A stretch of DNA of 64,000 nt from Nymphaea colorata. Lineage: Eukaryota > Streptophyta > Magnoliopsida > Nymphaeales > Nymphaeaceae. Both the position numbers and the translations under genes were made by a program. Shown here piece after piece: positions 23,441-33,476 of the stretch. Below the pieces are notes generated by a model. That model did not search any database, was not told the origin of the DNA, and saw only the letters and a list, made by a program, of their open reading frames with translations. Within the stretch, counting starts at the first letter, position 1. Every line of letters begins with the position of its first letter. Where the stretch lies: the NCBI RefSeq assembly GCF_008831285.2, contig NC_045146.1:10362972-10426971 (forward strand). Direction: 5' to 3'.

Positions 23441-25640
23441 CAAGTACAGTTCCACAAAATCTATTCTCACCTATAGGCCTTCAACCTACACATTAGAAAT
23501 GGAAGAAAAAAGTTGGAGCCTAAAACTCAACTTATGAAGGCCATCCTCCAAAAGTTTGATATCTATCAAAATGATAGTGTCTACCCTGGCTTGGTTCAGT
23601 TGACACAAATGGTTATACTAGGCTAGTTTCCCCTCTAATTCTTAGGCATTCCACATAATACCTTCATTATTCTGTAAGGAAAGGATTCTCCCTTCCTTGC
23701 ACCATTGGAGGAGCATTCCTCCTAGATGCTCTCCTTTACCTTTATTCAATCTTCTGGCCAAAACATAATATGATAATATGATCTACATCATTACGTCTCC
23801 GTAAGTTGTATACGGGCAATGCAAAAGTCAGCGTATTCATCTCATTTCTATCACGAACACCCTCATCCTTCAATTCAACACTAACAAAATTTTCAGCCAA
23901 GACTTCCTTGGGCAGAGATCTGTTGTCTGATCTTTCTTTGAACTTATTCACCTAATCACTCTTCATTGACTTGTTTTCTCTTCAATCTTCCCTAAAGCTT
24001 CTTCCTTCTTTTATTTTGAGAGAGAAGCATCACCACGGTCCATAGTCGTAGCAGCATTGGCTTGTATTGCCATTGTGTGCAATTGATCACTTATAGCAGT
24101 GTCAGCATCCTTATTAGGCTTTGTTCATTATATTCATTGAGCCCTAGAGAAAGAGGTCATCATCTATCTGTACATTACTAGCTAACATGTCTCTCGTTCA
24201 TCCATTAAAAATGCTTGAAACTTGTTGCCAAGCGTGTCCTTGGCTACATTCTTGCTTTGATGCCTCTACCCTTGCTTAGGTGTCTTGACAGTCTTTCACT
24301 CTCCCCCTTAATCAATTCCTCCTAAATGAGCCCGATGTCTTCTCCTTATGCTCCTCACAAGCATACATGTACATTTGAGGATCTGCACCCTTTGTAGAAC
24401 CTAATTGTTATTCCATACTCAACCGACTTGGCTAGTGCGTTTCTTTCCTCAAATGCAAGTTTCACCTCCAAGGCTGGACAAAATCTTAAATAGAACTTCA
24501 ATGTGAATCCTGGCATATCCCAAATAGGCGACCTCCTTCGTGCATATGTTAGATTCAAGAAAGACAGACCCATAAATCCGGCTATGAATCAGAACATTCT
24601 AGGATTCCTAAGTTCATTAGAGAGATTTTTGAACCCATATGCATACTTTATTTGGTAGTCATTTTATTTGGTAGTCATTATGTTCATAGTCATACAGGGT
24701 ATTAATGGTTAGCAATCAGCATTTTACCACCAACCCACTATATTCTAGGAGCTGTCATTAGGCTCATATAGGATTCTAGTAGCCCTAATAAAACAAGTTC
24801 CTTTACTAACAAAAATAAAACGCAAAGACGACATAACTGGCCATATACTGTATAGAGCTGTGCATACATATATATAGTCAAACATGCTTCTGCTTAGTTC
24901 TCTCTGATGAGAGTTGCAACGGTAGTGAACTAAAAGTGCTGCATCATCCTCTCATGTGTTAATTTAGGAATGAATATCACTCCTCTCCATTATGGGTCCA
25001 TATCTTTTATTGTTGATTCCATATTTAATTTCTTTGTCTCCCTTACTTTCATATTCTAAATATGGAGATGATTTGTTGTGCATGTAAACGGGTTGGACTT
25101 GAGCGGGATGTGGTAGGCCACGACATTGGGCCAGCCCAACACTCGAAACTTGCGCTTGGACTCAACCCAACACCCGAACCGGGCCCAGCCTGGTTAAAAT
25201 TAAAACATATATATTTTTAATATAAAATAATATAAAAATATAGTCAATTATAATAAAATATTAGAATTACATATAAAAGTCAATAAAAAATAATATTAAT
25301 TTTTTTTTATCGGGTTCAGGCTAGTTGTGTTCACTTGAACCGGCTCGATAATTTATCTGGCTGACCCGGTAACTTTTTTCGAGTCCGAGCTCAGACCTGA
25401 ATCGAGTCGAATACCGGTGGTACCGCCCAGGCTTAAATATAGACGATGCAAATTCTACCGAGTCCCATGTAATGTAGCTTGTTACGGAGCCTTAAATCCG
25501 ACCCGTATCCGACTCCTTGTCCTTGGCTAGCCATTAAAAATAAAGACTACGCGGGTCTGGACATTCTCAAATATCCGATTTGAACCGAAACCGATTTTGC
25601 ATTCCTTCCAATTCTAGGCCTAATGGCTTCTGGCCGCCAC
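23441..25640. other. Mostly unannotatable intergenic DNA; possible small repeat at 25086-25440
   Basis: I see no supportable gene. A minus ORF at 24355-24573 has no clear domain. The 25086-25440 stretch is distinctive: GC-rich edges full of GGGTTGG, GGGCCAGCCCAAC, AACCGGGCCCAGCC and CCGGGTC-type words surround a very AT-rich middle. That architecture is common in small non-autonomous plant DNA transposons, but I could not confirm terminal inverted repeats or a target duplication. Confidence 0.3.
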
Positions 25641-25788
25641 CGCTAAAGTAATAGAGGAGAAGAGGCAGGATTGAAAACACAGGGAGAGTGAAACCCTGAA
25701 ACCCTCGAAGCCTGTCCCTCTTTCTTGGTTCGACGATCCGTCGGGTTCTTCTTCTCCGTTTTGCTTATTGTTACCTGCGCAGGTGCAG

Positions 25789-25826
<38 letters not shown>

Positions 25827-27394
25827 CGCTCCCTGAGACGAGCTACTAATGCTTTTTGTTGCAGCAGATTTGGTGTTCCAGATATTGCTTGCAATTGATT
25901 TTTACACAAAGCCTTGTGTTTCAATCTCGTTGGCCTATAGAATTTCCCCGTATTCTTTGCTGGTTTCGGTTTCTTTGTTGTTGTTTTGTCGTGTTCCAAT
26001 GCCAGTTGTGTCTTATGCCGTCGGAAATTAGGTTTTCTTTTTCTTTTTCTTTTTTCTGGGAGCTTCCGGGTTCCGCTCGCGGGCAGAATATAGGTTTCAA
26101 GCTCCTCTTTCGTGGTTGTGTTTATATGGACTGTAGAAAATATGCTTTGATGAAGGTGTGACATTGGCTGCTGTTGGAATGCAATGGATTATGTTCCAGC
26201 TGATGTTTGCTTCAGATTTTGGTATTTAAGGTTTCCTGGTGTGGCCCTATCTTGTTGGGCTTAATCAATAGGTTAGCAAGGGGCTGGTTTCGAATTCTAC
26301 CTCTTGTCCGGGGATCCACGAATTGGGGATTCAGGATTTGAGATTATTGAGGATTTCTGAATGGTTGGTTATTTGTGCTTGGTGGGAAATTGAAGGACTA
26401 ACCATGCCAAATCTGGTTTCCTGATTAACTTGAGGTTTTAGTGTATTAGTAAGTGGTGCCATGGGAGCATTTACTGTTGATTTTTTGTTTCAAGTACGGA
26501 ATGCTTGAGATTTTTTTTGAGATTGTTGATCTCAAATTAACGAGTTTGTGATGTCATTCTTTATGAGCCGAATTGGGGTTATTTATCTGAATGTTATCTA
26601 TAATTTAGGGGTTTATGATTTTGTAAGTTTGGCTTCAGAGAGCTTTTATGATGTCATATTCTGTAGAAAATATATATCCTAAACTTTCAGACTTCATAAT
26701 TTCATATAGGTTATTGGTTAGTAAGGTAGTAGTTTATAACTTGAGCGTGAGTGTTAGTGGGCTATTAACTTGTTTAGTCATTTGAAGTTTTGCTATTAGG
26801 GTCTAACTGATTCTGAGTTTGGAATGCTGACTTCGCTTTAAACATTCCATTTTTCTCAAGTTCATATGAATGAAGTTATTGGTGTTCTCTTTTTTGGTTG
26901 GTGGAATATGCATATTGTAGGTTTGCTGTAATATGCATTTTGTTATGGTTCAAAAATATGTTAGAAATATGCTTTGCTGGTCATTGGGCATTTATTGTTT
27001 GAATTAACGCATTAATTTTCTTCTCCTCTACATGCTGTACTTTCTCTTCTTTTTTTTGGGCAAGTATTTTGCTAAGAGCTGTAAAACTTTGTGCAGCTTT
27101 CTATCTTTAGATGGCTTGTGTTAACGTGTTATCCATCTTTAATTATTTTCTTTCCCTGTATTTGGCAGTGTGTCATCCTTAATTCCTGCCACTTCTGATC
27201 ATGCTTCCTGGTCAATATCATTTGAAACCATTCAGTGCGGTTGTGCTGGTTTATTTTTTTCACATGTGATTGTGCTCCAGAATCATCCATATCTTGGATT
27301 TGTTCACTTTGAAGCAGATCGATTAGACTTGGGCATTAGAAGTTGAGGAAAATTGATAGGCACTAGGTTTTGTGTTGTTGGGTAAATCTGACAT
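25641..27394 (+). promoter_or_regulatory. Upstream and 5' UTR region of the ZRF1-like gene, probably with a leader intron
   Basis: No upstream coding sequence is visible between the repeats and the 27395 start codon. A pyrimidine tract at 25791-25824, typical of plant 5' UTRs, marks the likely transcription start area. The T-rich stretch up to 27.3 kb looks intronic: TTTTTTTCACATG...TGTGCTCCAG near 27254-27283 would serve as an acceptor, leaving about 110 bp of leader before the ATG. The exact exon ends are inferred, not shown. Confidence 0.4.
25791..25824. repeat. (CT)n microsatellite in the leader region
   Basis: About 17 CT dinucleotides, followed by CCCCGCTCCC. Confidence 0.95.
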
Positions 27395-29353
27395 ATGGGT
27401 GTGATGGACACTCATCATAGAAATTATCTCCGAATTTGCTACTCAACAGATCTTGTTGATGGACAACCTATGTATGTTTCTTCAAATTGTCTGCCTGTTA
27501 AGGCTGCAAATTTTGAACCAGCTGGCCATTCATTTCATGCTGCTGTACTTAGAATACTTGGTTTCTATGAAGATGAAGAAGCAGAAACTGATGATCCAAG
27601 TTTGTCAAGTGAAAAAGGTCAAGATCATAAACCCTCAGAATTTTATAGTGGTAAAAGTAAGAGGAAGATGGGTGCTGAAGGTAAGCAGCAAGATCATTAT
27701 GCTCTTCTGGGTTTGAGTCATTTGAGGTTTTTAGCTACGGAGGATCAAATCCGTAAAAGTTACCGTGAAACTGCATTGAAGTATCACCCAGACAAACAGG
27801 CTGCACTCATTCTTGCTGAGGAAACCGAAGCAGCAAAGCAAGCAAAAAAAGATGAGATAGAAAACCATTTCAAGGCTATTCAAGAAGCTTATGAGGTTCT
27901 GATTGATCCAGTCAAGAGGCGTATTTATGATTCCACGGATGAATTTGATGATGAAATTCCTGCTGAATGTGCACCATCAGACTTCTTCAAAGTGTATGGT
28001 CCAGTTTTTATGAGGAATGCTCGGTGGTCTGTTTTTCAACCAGTTCCTTCCCTAGGTGATGATGGCACACCAGTAAGTGCCGTTGACAATTTTTATAATT
28101 TTTGGTATAGCTTTAAGAGTTGGAGGGAATTTCCGCATGCAGATGAATTTGATTTAGAGCAAGCCGAGTCCCGTGACCACAAAAGATGGATGGAGAGGCA
28201 GAATGCTAAACTCACTGAGAAAGCTAGAAAGGAAGAATATGCACGCATAAGAACACTTGTGGACAATGCATATAAGAGGGATCCTCGAATACTTAGAAGA
28301 AAGGAAGAGGAGAAGGCAGAAAAACAGAGGAGAAAGGAGGCCAAGTTGCTGGCCAGGAAGTTGCAGGAGGAGAAGGCTGTAAGATGTGCTGAGGAGGAAA
28401 AACAGCAAAAAGAGGAGTTAGAAAGAAAAGCAGCTGAAGCTGCATTGAATCAAAAGAAGCAAAAGGAAAAGGAGAAGAAGCTCTTGCGGAAAGAGAGGAC
28501 CCGTTTGCGAACACTTGCTACACCAGTTGTATCTAATAATATGATGGGTTTGTCAGAGAGTGATATTGAGAGCTTGTGCATGTCGCTTGAGATGAATCAG
28601 TTGAGGCATTTGTGTAATGACCTTGAGCAGAAGGTTGGCATTGATCAAGCAAAACTTCTGAAGGATGCACTGCGAGGTGATAATGTAAATGAAGGAACCA
28701 TGTCACAAGAGAATGGTTCTGTTGGACCTGAGTCATCTAGCAACGCAGCTATTCCACCAGTTGCATGTGATGGTCTATTGTGCAGCTATGAGAAGAAAGA
28801 GAAACCTTGGAGCAGAGATGAGGTTGAGCTATTGAGGAAAGGGATGCAGAAATACCCAAAGGGAACATCTCGGAGGTGGGAAGTTATCTCTGAGTACATA
28901 GCTACTGGTAGATCAGTGGAAGAGATTCTGAAGGCCACAAAGACAGTCCTTCTCCAGAAGCCTGACTCTGCGAAGGCTTTCGAGTCATTTTTGGAGAAGA
29001 GGAAACCTGCACAGACAATTGCGTCACCTCTAACAACTAGAGATGAGTCTGAGTCTGTGCCTGCTGTTAACATTGAAAATGGTTTGTCACATACAGAAAC
29101 TTCAACAAGTGGTCATAAAAGTTCTCATAGTGCTGAAATGGAAAGTGTGAATGATTCTTCTAGTGAACAAGATGTGTGGTCGGTTACTCAGGAAAGGGCA
29201 CTCATTCAGGCTCTGAAGACATTCCCGAAAGAAACTAACCAGCGATGGGAGCGGGTTGCAGCTGCTGTTCCTGGGAAGACAGTAAACCAATGTAAGAAGA
29301 AGTTTTTGATCATGAAGGAGAGCTTCAGGAGTAAAAAGGTGCCGACTAATTAG
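27395..29353 (+). CDS. ZRF1: ZRF1/zuotin-like DnaJ protein with two SANT domains (DNAJC2 family)
   Basis: An uninterrupted 652-codon exon, full length for the family. The N-terminus has the zuotin block DLVDGQPMYVSSNCLPVKA (residues 19-37) and EPAGHSFHAAVLRILGF. A J-domain spans about 99-180 with the HPD triad at 131-133, which stimulates Hsp70 ATPase. The zuotin homology region follows (FFKVYGPVFMRNARWS, VDNFYNFWYSFKSWREFPHA), then a long charged helix of Arg/Lys/Glu (about 265-372) used for ribosome binding. Two SANT/Myb domains lie at about 469-520 (PWSRDEVELLRKG, RRWEVISEYI) and 594-645 (VWSVTQERALIQAL, QRWERVAAAV). Family members act as ribosome-associated J-proteins and, in plants and animals, as chromatin factors reading ubiquitinated H2A. 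I take the first ATG; Met4 is a close alternative. No defect is visible; it is the only clearly intact gene here. Confidence 0.95.
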   Translation: MGVMDTHHRNYLRICYSTDLVDGQPMYVSSNCLPVKAANFEPAGHSFHAAVLRILGFYEDEEAETDDPSLSSEKGQDHKPSEFYSGKSKRKMGAEGKQQDHYALLGLSHLRFLATEDQIRKSYRETALKYHPDKQAALILAEETEAAKQAKKDEIENHFKAIQEAYEVLIDPVKRRIYDSTDEFDDEIPAECAPSDFFKVYGPVFMRNARWSVFQPVPSLGDDGTPVSAVDNFYNFWYSFKSWREFPHADEFDLEQAESRDHKRWMERQNAKLTEKARKEEYARIRTLVDNAYKRDPRILRRKEEEKAEKQRRKEAKLLARKLQEEKAVRCAEEEKQQKEELERKAAEAALNQKKQKEKEKKLLRKERTRLRTLATPVVSNNMMGLSESDIESLCMSLEMNQLRHLCNDLEQKVGIDQAKLLKDALRGDNVNEGTMSQENGSVGPESSSNAAIPPVACDGLLCSYEKKEKPWSRDEVELLRKGMQKYPKGTSRRWEVISEYIATGRSVEEILKATKTVLLQKPDSAKAFESFLEKRKPAQTIASPLTTRDESESVPAVNIENGLSHTETSTSGHKSSHSAEMESVNDSSSEQDVWSVTQERALIQALKTFPKETNQRWERVAAAVPGKTVNQCKKKFLIMKESFRSKKVPTN

Positions 29354-29900
29354 ATGAGTATTGGAGAATTGAACTCATGGCTTGGTAAGGAGGTTGTTAT
29401 GGTTACTGGAAAGTGGCCTTTTTTTTCTGGTGATCAACGTTTTTGGTGGGAGCACATTTTTTGGGAGTTGAAGAGGTTGATTTTTTGTTAGGTTATTTCA
29501 TAAGCCTTTTTGGAACTTAAATTACAGGACCGGGATTTTGCAAAATTGGATTTTTTTAGCATTGGCAGGACTGGGATTTTGCAAAATTGGATTTTTTCAG
29601 CATTGGCAGAACTGAGTTTTGAAGGTGGTACCTCATGTCATTATGTACTCTTGTGGTTTGTGTTATCTGGTAATTCATCCACGGAGTGGACCTGGTAGTG
29701 TGACTGGTATGTGCACAATGCGGTTTCATAATTCAAAGCATTGTAAGTACAGGTTCATCTAGTTCTGTGAGCATCTCATTTGTTGTACGGGGCGGTTCAA
29801 ACTCTTTGGATGTGAGAAACTATTCTTGACCTATATGGTTTTGGGCACATATTTTCTTGATTATATTGAACTAAAACTTCTAAACTATGAAGTTGCTTGT
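29354..29900 (+). other. Probable 3' UTR and downstream flank of the ZRF1-like gene
   Basis: Follows the TAG stop at 29351-29353. T-rich, without coding content, and contains a 42-bp tandem duplication. No clear AATAAA signal decides the transcript end. Confidence 0.4.
29526..29609. repeat. 42-bp tandem duplication
   Basis: Two copies of AGGACYGGGATTTTGCAAAA... (29526-29567 and 29568-29609), differing by only a few bases, in the likely ZRF1 3' UTR. Confidence 0.9.
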
Positions 29901-31320
29901 CTATTTTCATATCCTTTTTTTCTTCCCTAAACTTCGTTTTTGTTTTAATGTTGATGGATTGGAAGAAATCGCCTCTTTGGTCAGGTCACCCTTCACTGTG
30001 CGTGAAGGGAAAGAGTACAGACAACTGTCGCATATCTGTTTTTTCCATCTTTGAGGCACGTCATGTCTTGGACAATGCTCTGGCCATAGATGATAAAATC
30101 TGGAGCTTGGATGCTGTCCTTGTTGGTCACAATAGTTTTGGGTGCTGAACAATAAATGAGAATCACAACCCTTGAGCATTATCAAGTGGGTTTCACAACT
30201 TTCACCTTTTCTGGGTTTCACCAAGGTAAAGTTTGATGGTTTGGAAATGTGAGAATGGAAAGAAATTAAAATGTTTCCTTGAAAAGTTATTTCTTAGTTT
30301 GAGGAATGAGAAGGAAATCAAAATGTGAAAAGATACAAGACCAAGCGTATACACTGCACTTTATTTGCAGCATCAAATTCAATGGAAGCTGCACAGATGT
30401 ATCCCCGTGACGGCCTATGGATCCAGAAAAAACACTGTTAGCCAACATGAAGATGTGGATATCACACGTAACATCTGATGATATATAGGTAATTACTTCA
30501 AATTTTTGAAATTTTGTAAAGAATTTTGAAACCGATGTGAAATTTTTCGTGAATGGGTATAAAGGATGGTTCGACTTTTTTTCTTTTCCACTCTGTTTTT
30601 CTCTCTCCTGTCTTTCTTTTACCCAACAGCACCATGCTTGCTCCTCTTTCGTCAACCTGCTCCTGTAACAGGTACCTTTTAGAAAAGAAGACGGCGGCTG
30701 TCGCCGGCAATGGCTGTTGTCGGCGGTGTCGCCGAAGCCTGAGGAGAAACCCAATGGGATTTAAAATGCACATGTGCATTAATGTTGGCCAGGAAAATAC
30801 TATTATGTTCTTCAAGATGCAACTTAAAGAGTAAGAATGTAGACATAAGGCAATAACACAACTAATATAAAGTAGCACATACAAGTTAAAGTTCAAGAAG
30901 TGGCGCCAACAAGTTCTGCAAGTTTCATACAAGGTCCTATCAAAGAAATCACTAAGAAAAAAAGAATATTTTCACCTACACTAGCGTCATAAATAATAGT
31001 TACAAATTTGACATGATAGATCTAGCTACAGCATGTTTTTGAATGTTAATTAGCAAATAAATATATGCAGGTGCTTATACCATCATGATTCATGTAGGAA
31101 TAAAAAGGATAAATTGTGTATCCAGATCAACACTCCAAGATATTATGAAAAGCACATCTATTTATAAGAACACTGGGAAGGATTTTTTTTTAAAGCTTGT
31201 TATACACGATTCCACAATTTAGAGTTCATTTGCCCGTTATCCACATTTAAGGCAGCACAAGTGTGATATGCTCTCATATAAGATCAGTTGTATGCAGTCG
31301 AAAATCTGGCTTACAACTTA
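29901..31320. other. No gene seen
   Basis: Short ORFs on both strands without domains (for example 30287-30754 minus). The 30620-30760 stretch is locally GC-rich but shows nothing recognisable. Confidence 0.4.
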
Positions 31321-31775
31321 CAAACTGAATAAACATCCTGCGAAAGATCCGCCATAGCCCAACAATACCTGATCAATATCCTTTTGGCTTTTGGTAATCC
31401 AACGTTCGAATGAATCCAATCTGGAAATTACAGCAATCTAGATAAATAGGACGAATCATGGGCATCAATTGCCAATATCTTGTACAACTTTATTGGTCTT
31501 ACCAACGGTATGTGAGCACTGATGGCCAAATGTAACTCTTCTTACAAAGCAGTCATACAAGACACCTATGCAATGAAACCGTACACTTAGATGGTAGTAA
31601 GGATAATGACAAGCCAAGAACCAATGGGCACAAGGTAGGTAAACATCACTAACTTAGCAATGAATTCAAAATTTAAAAGATAACCTTTGCAGAAAGGTCA
31701 TCAATGAACAATTGCATGAAATATACTTGTCTGAAGATGGATCCTGCTCATTAACGTCAATACCATTTGTAATAC
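31321..31775 (-). pseudogene. Broken starch synthase I-like gene fragment, three exons
   Basis: Three short minus-strand exons with good splice borders line up with the start of the GT5 second domain of plastid starch synthase I, which extends alpha-1,4-glucan from ADP-glucose. Exon a (31685-31775): ITNGIDVNEQDPSSDKYISC, then DDLSAK after a lost base; the usual Trp of NEWDP is Gln. Exon b (31503-31565): SCMTAL-stop-EELHLAIS..IPLV, matching KCKxALQKELGLPIRPDIPLI. Exon c (31321-31420): IGFIRTLDYQK, a 7-bp duplication (CCAAAAG), DIDQ, then AMADLSQDV. The introns (GTAAGACC...TTTCCAG and GTTATC...TTGCATAG) are kept, so this is a piece of genomic gene, not a cDNA copy. I found no other exons. Recognition is by eye from short segments. 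Confidence 0.6.
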
Positions 31776-32641
31776 CTAGAAATTGCATACAACAGACAAT
31801 CTTAAGGAGCCATCATTGGAAAGAAGGCAAATTTCTATCTTAGGACACCTTTGTGGCTGCACAAGAGTTCTTATCTCAATTTTACAGCAAGTAATCAAAT
31901 TAAGTAAATGCATATAAAACCACATGTCTACAACTAACCTTTTATCCAATCCATCAAAAAAGTATTGCCTGTTTCAGCATATTGAATTACATCAATCTAA
32001 AACATTTATCTTAAAAGTTGCCAAAATAGACATTAACACATAAAGACTTTCATTCCAAGTTACAACAAGTAACAAATCATTCAAATGACATCTTGATGTT
32101 ATAGCTCTTTCATGTAATGATATCATGATTTCATTATTATGTAAACTAATAAATTATATAAATATATTAATCCAATAAATTAAGTAACCAAATAAACATA
32201 CCAAAGATGAATTAGAAGATCAAGTCAAATCATTAGAAAGATATATATATTCACTTGATCAATCCTCATTCGTAATAAGAAAGAAACACATAGTCAATTA
32301 ACAAATAATAAATAAAGTACTTGATGAATAAAGTTTCTTCAAGGCATACTTTTGTTAACATTATATTCCTTGGATCACCATAATTCTTTACCCAATCACC
32401 TAAACAAACTAAAACTTTCACTATCACCCAATCACCTAAACAAACTAAAACTTTTATTATCTTTGGTTTCAATGAAATATGACTGTCATTAAGAATTCGA
32501 CCTATTACATGAAATCTTTTTTTGAAAAAATAGAACTGATTGGAATTCACATAATGACATGTGCCATATGTGAAAGTCTGATACTTAGATTCTTTATCCT
32601 ACTACCATTGAAAGATATTAAACAAATTATCAATCCATCCT
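31776..32641. other. AT-rich DNA, no gene seen
   Basis: Apart from a 32-bp tandem duplication near 32397-32456 (CACCTAAACAAACTAAAACTTT twice), I see nothing. It may contain the decayed C-terminal part of the hAT transposase that reads toward it. Confidence 0.4.
32397..32456. repeat. Short tandem duplication, about 32 bp x 2
   Basis: CCAATCACCTAAACAAACTAAAACTTT occurs twice in a row with minor differences after it. Confidence 0.85.
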
Positions 32642-33476
32642 CTAATGAAAGGAAATGTTCTCAGCATTAGCTAAGAACTTAAAAAATAACTTATATCCAC
32701 CGCATCGACATCGATTAGCAACACTATGTGCACTGGAAGAATTACTTGATAAAGTAGACGTAAAACTAGAAACATTGACATCCACATCATTTTGATTTTC
32801 ATTTCTTTTGACATAAGTCTCATAAACATCTTGCAACATACATTCCATCATTTCAATCTGTTTTTTCTTTTCTTCTCTTAATTGAGAAATTTTTAGAAGA
32901 CAAATTTTGATAATATGAGTTTTACGTGTGGATCCAATATAGATGCAATGGTCATCAACAAGTTACTTAATTTTCATTGTTTATCAAAATTTTCTTTCAT
33001 TTTCATTATCATTGCCTTCATAAATGCGTCTCCATTTGTCAACCTTTTCCTCCAATATTTATTGAACTCTTCGAATTCCAAGGAGAAACAAATTTGTTGT
33101 TGAATAAGTAAACCCAATGAATAGGATGGACACATTATGGATAAATTGAAGAAAATCATTACCATTTTTTCCTAATCATCAGGTCCAAGAAACCATATAA
33201 AACTTGGGTCTTTTATGCTATATCTTGCAAATGCATATTTATAAATAATTGTTGCTTCCAACACAAAATATGTAGAATTTCATTGAGTGGACACACCTAA
33301 CACCAACTTTTTAGTAGTTTCAATTTACCAACTCCTTTGTTGCAGCTACAAAACAATGGAGTCTTGATGGTGAAACATTGATATACTTGATTGCGTCTCT
33401 AATGTTAATGCTTTCATCTTTAATGGCACTCAATCCATCTTGGACAATCAAATCCAAAATATGTGCACAATATCAC
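32642..33476 (-). pseudogene. hAT transposase remnant
   Basis: Minus-strand remnant of a plant hAT (Ac/Tam3-like) DNA transposase. At its upstream limit (33476) it reads CAHILDLIVQDGLSAIKDES and IRDAIKYINVSPSRLHCF, the conserved plant hAT block after the catalytic core. Further down are FEEFNKYWRKRL..MKMKENFDKQ-type helices (out of frame or out of order, about 32974-33110) and MLQDVYETYVKR with a Ser-rich linker (32642-32851), as seen before the dimerisation domain. Stops and shifts interrupt it. It is cut off exactly where the 5' LTR of element A begins; the missing N-terminal half is not found beyond that element. Confidence 0.7.

Noticed and set aside
29907-30224. 105-codon minus ORF downstream of ZRF1
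   Set aside because: No domain, no splice or promoter context, lies in AT-rich flank.
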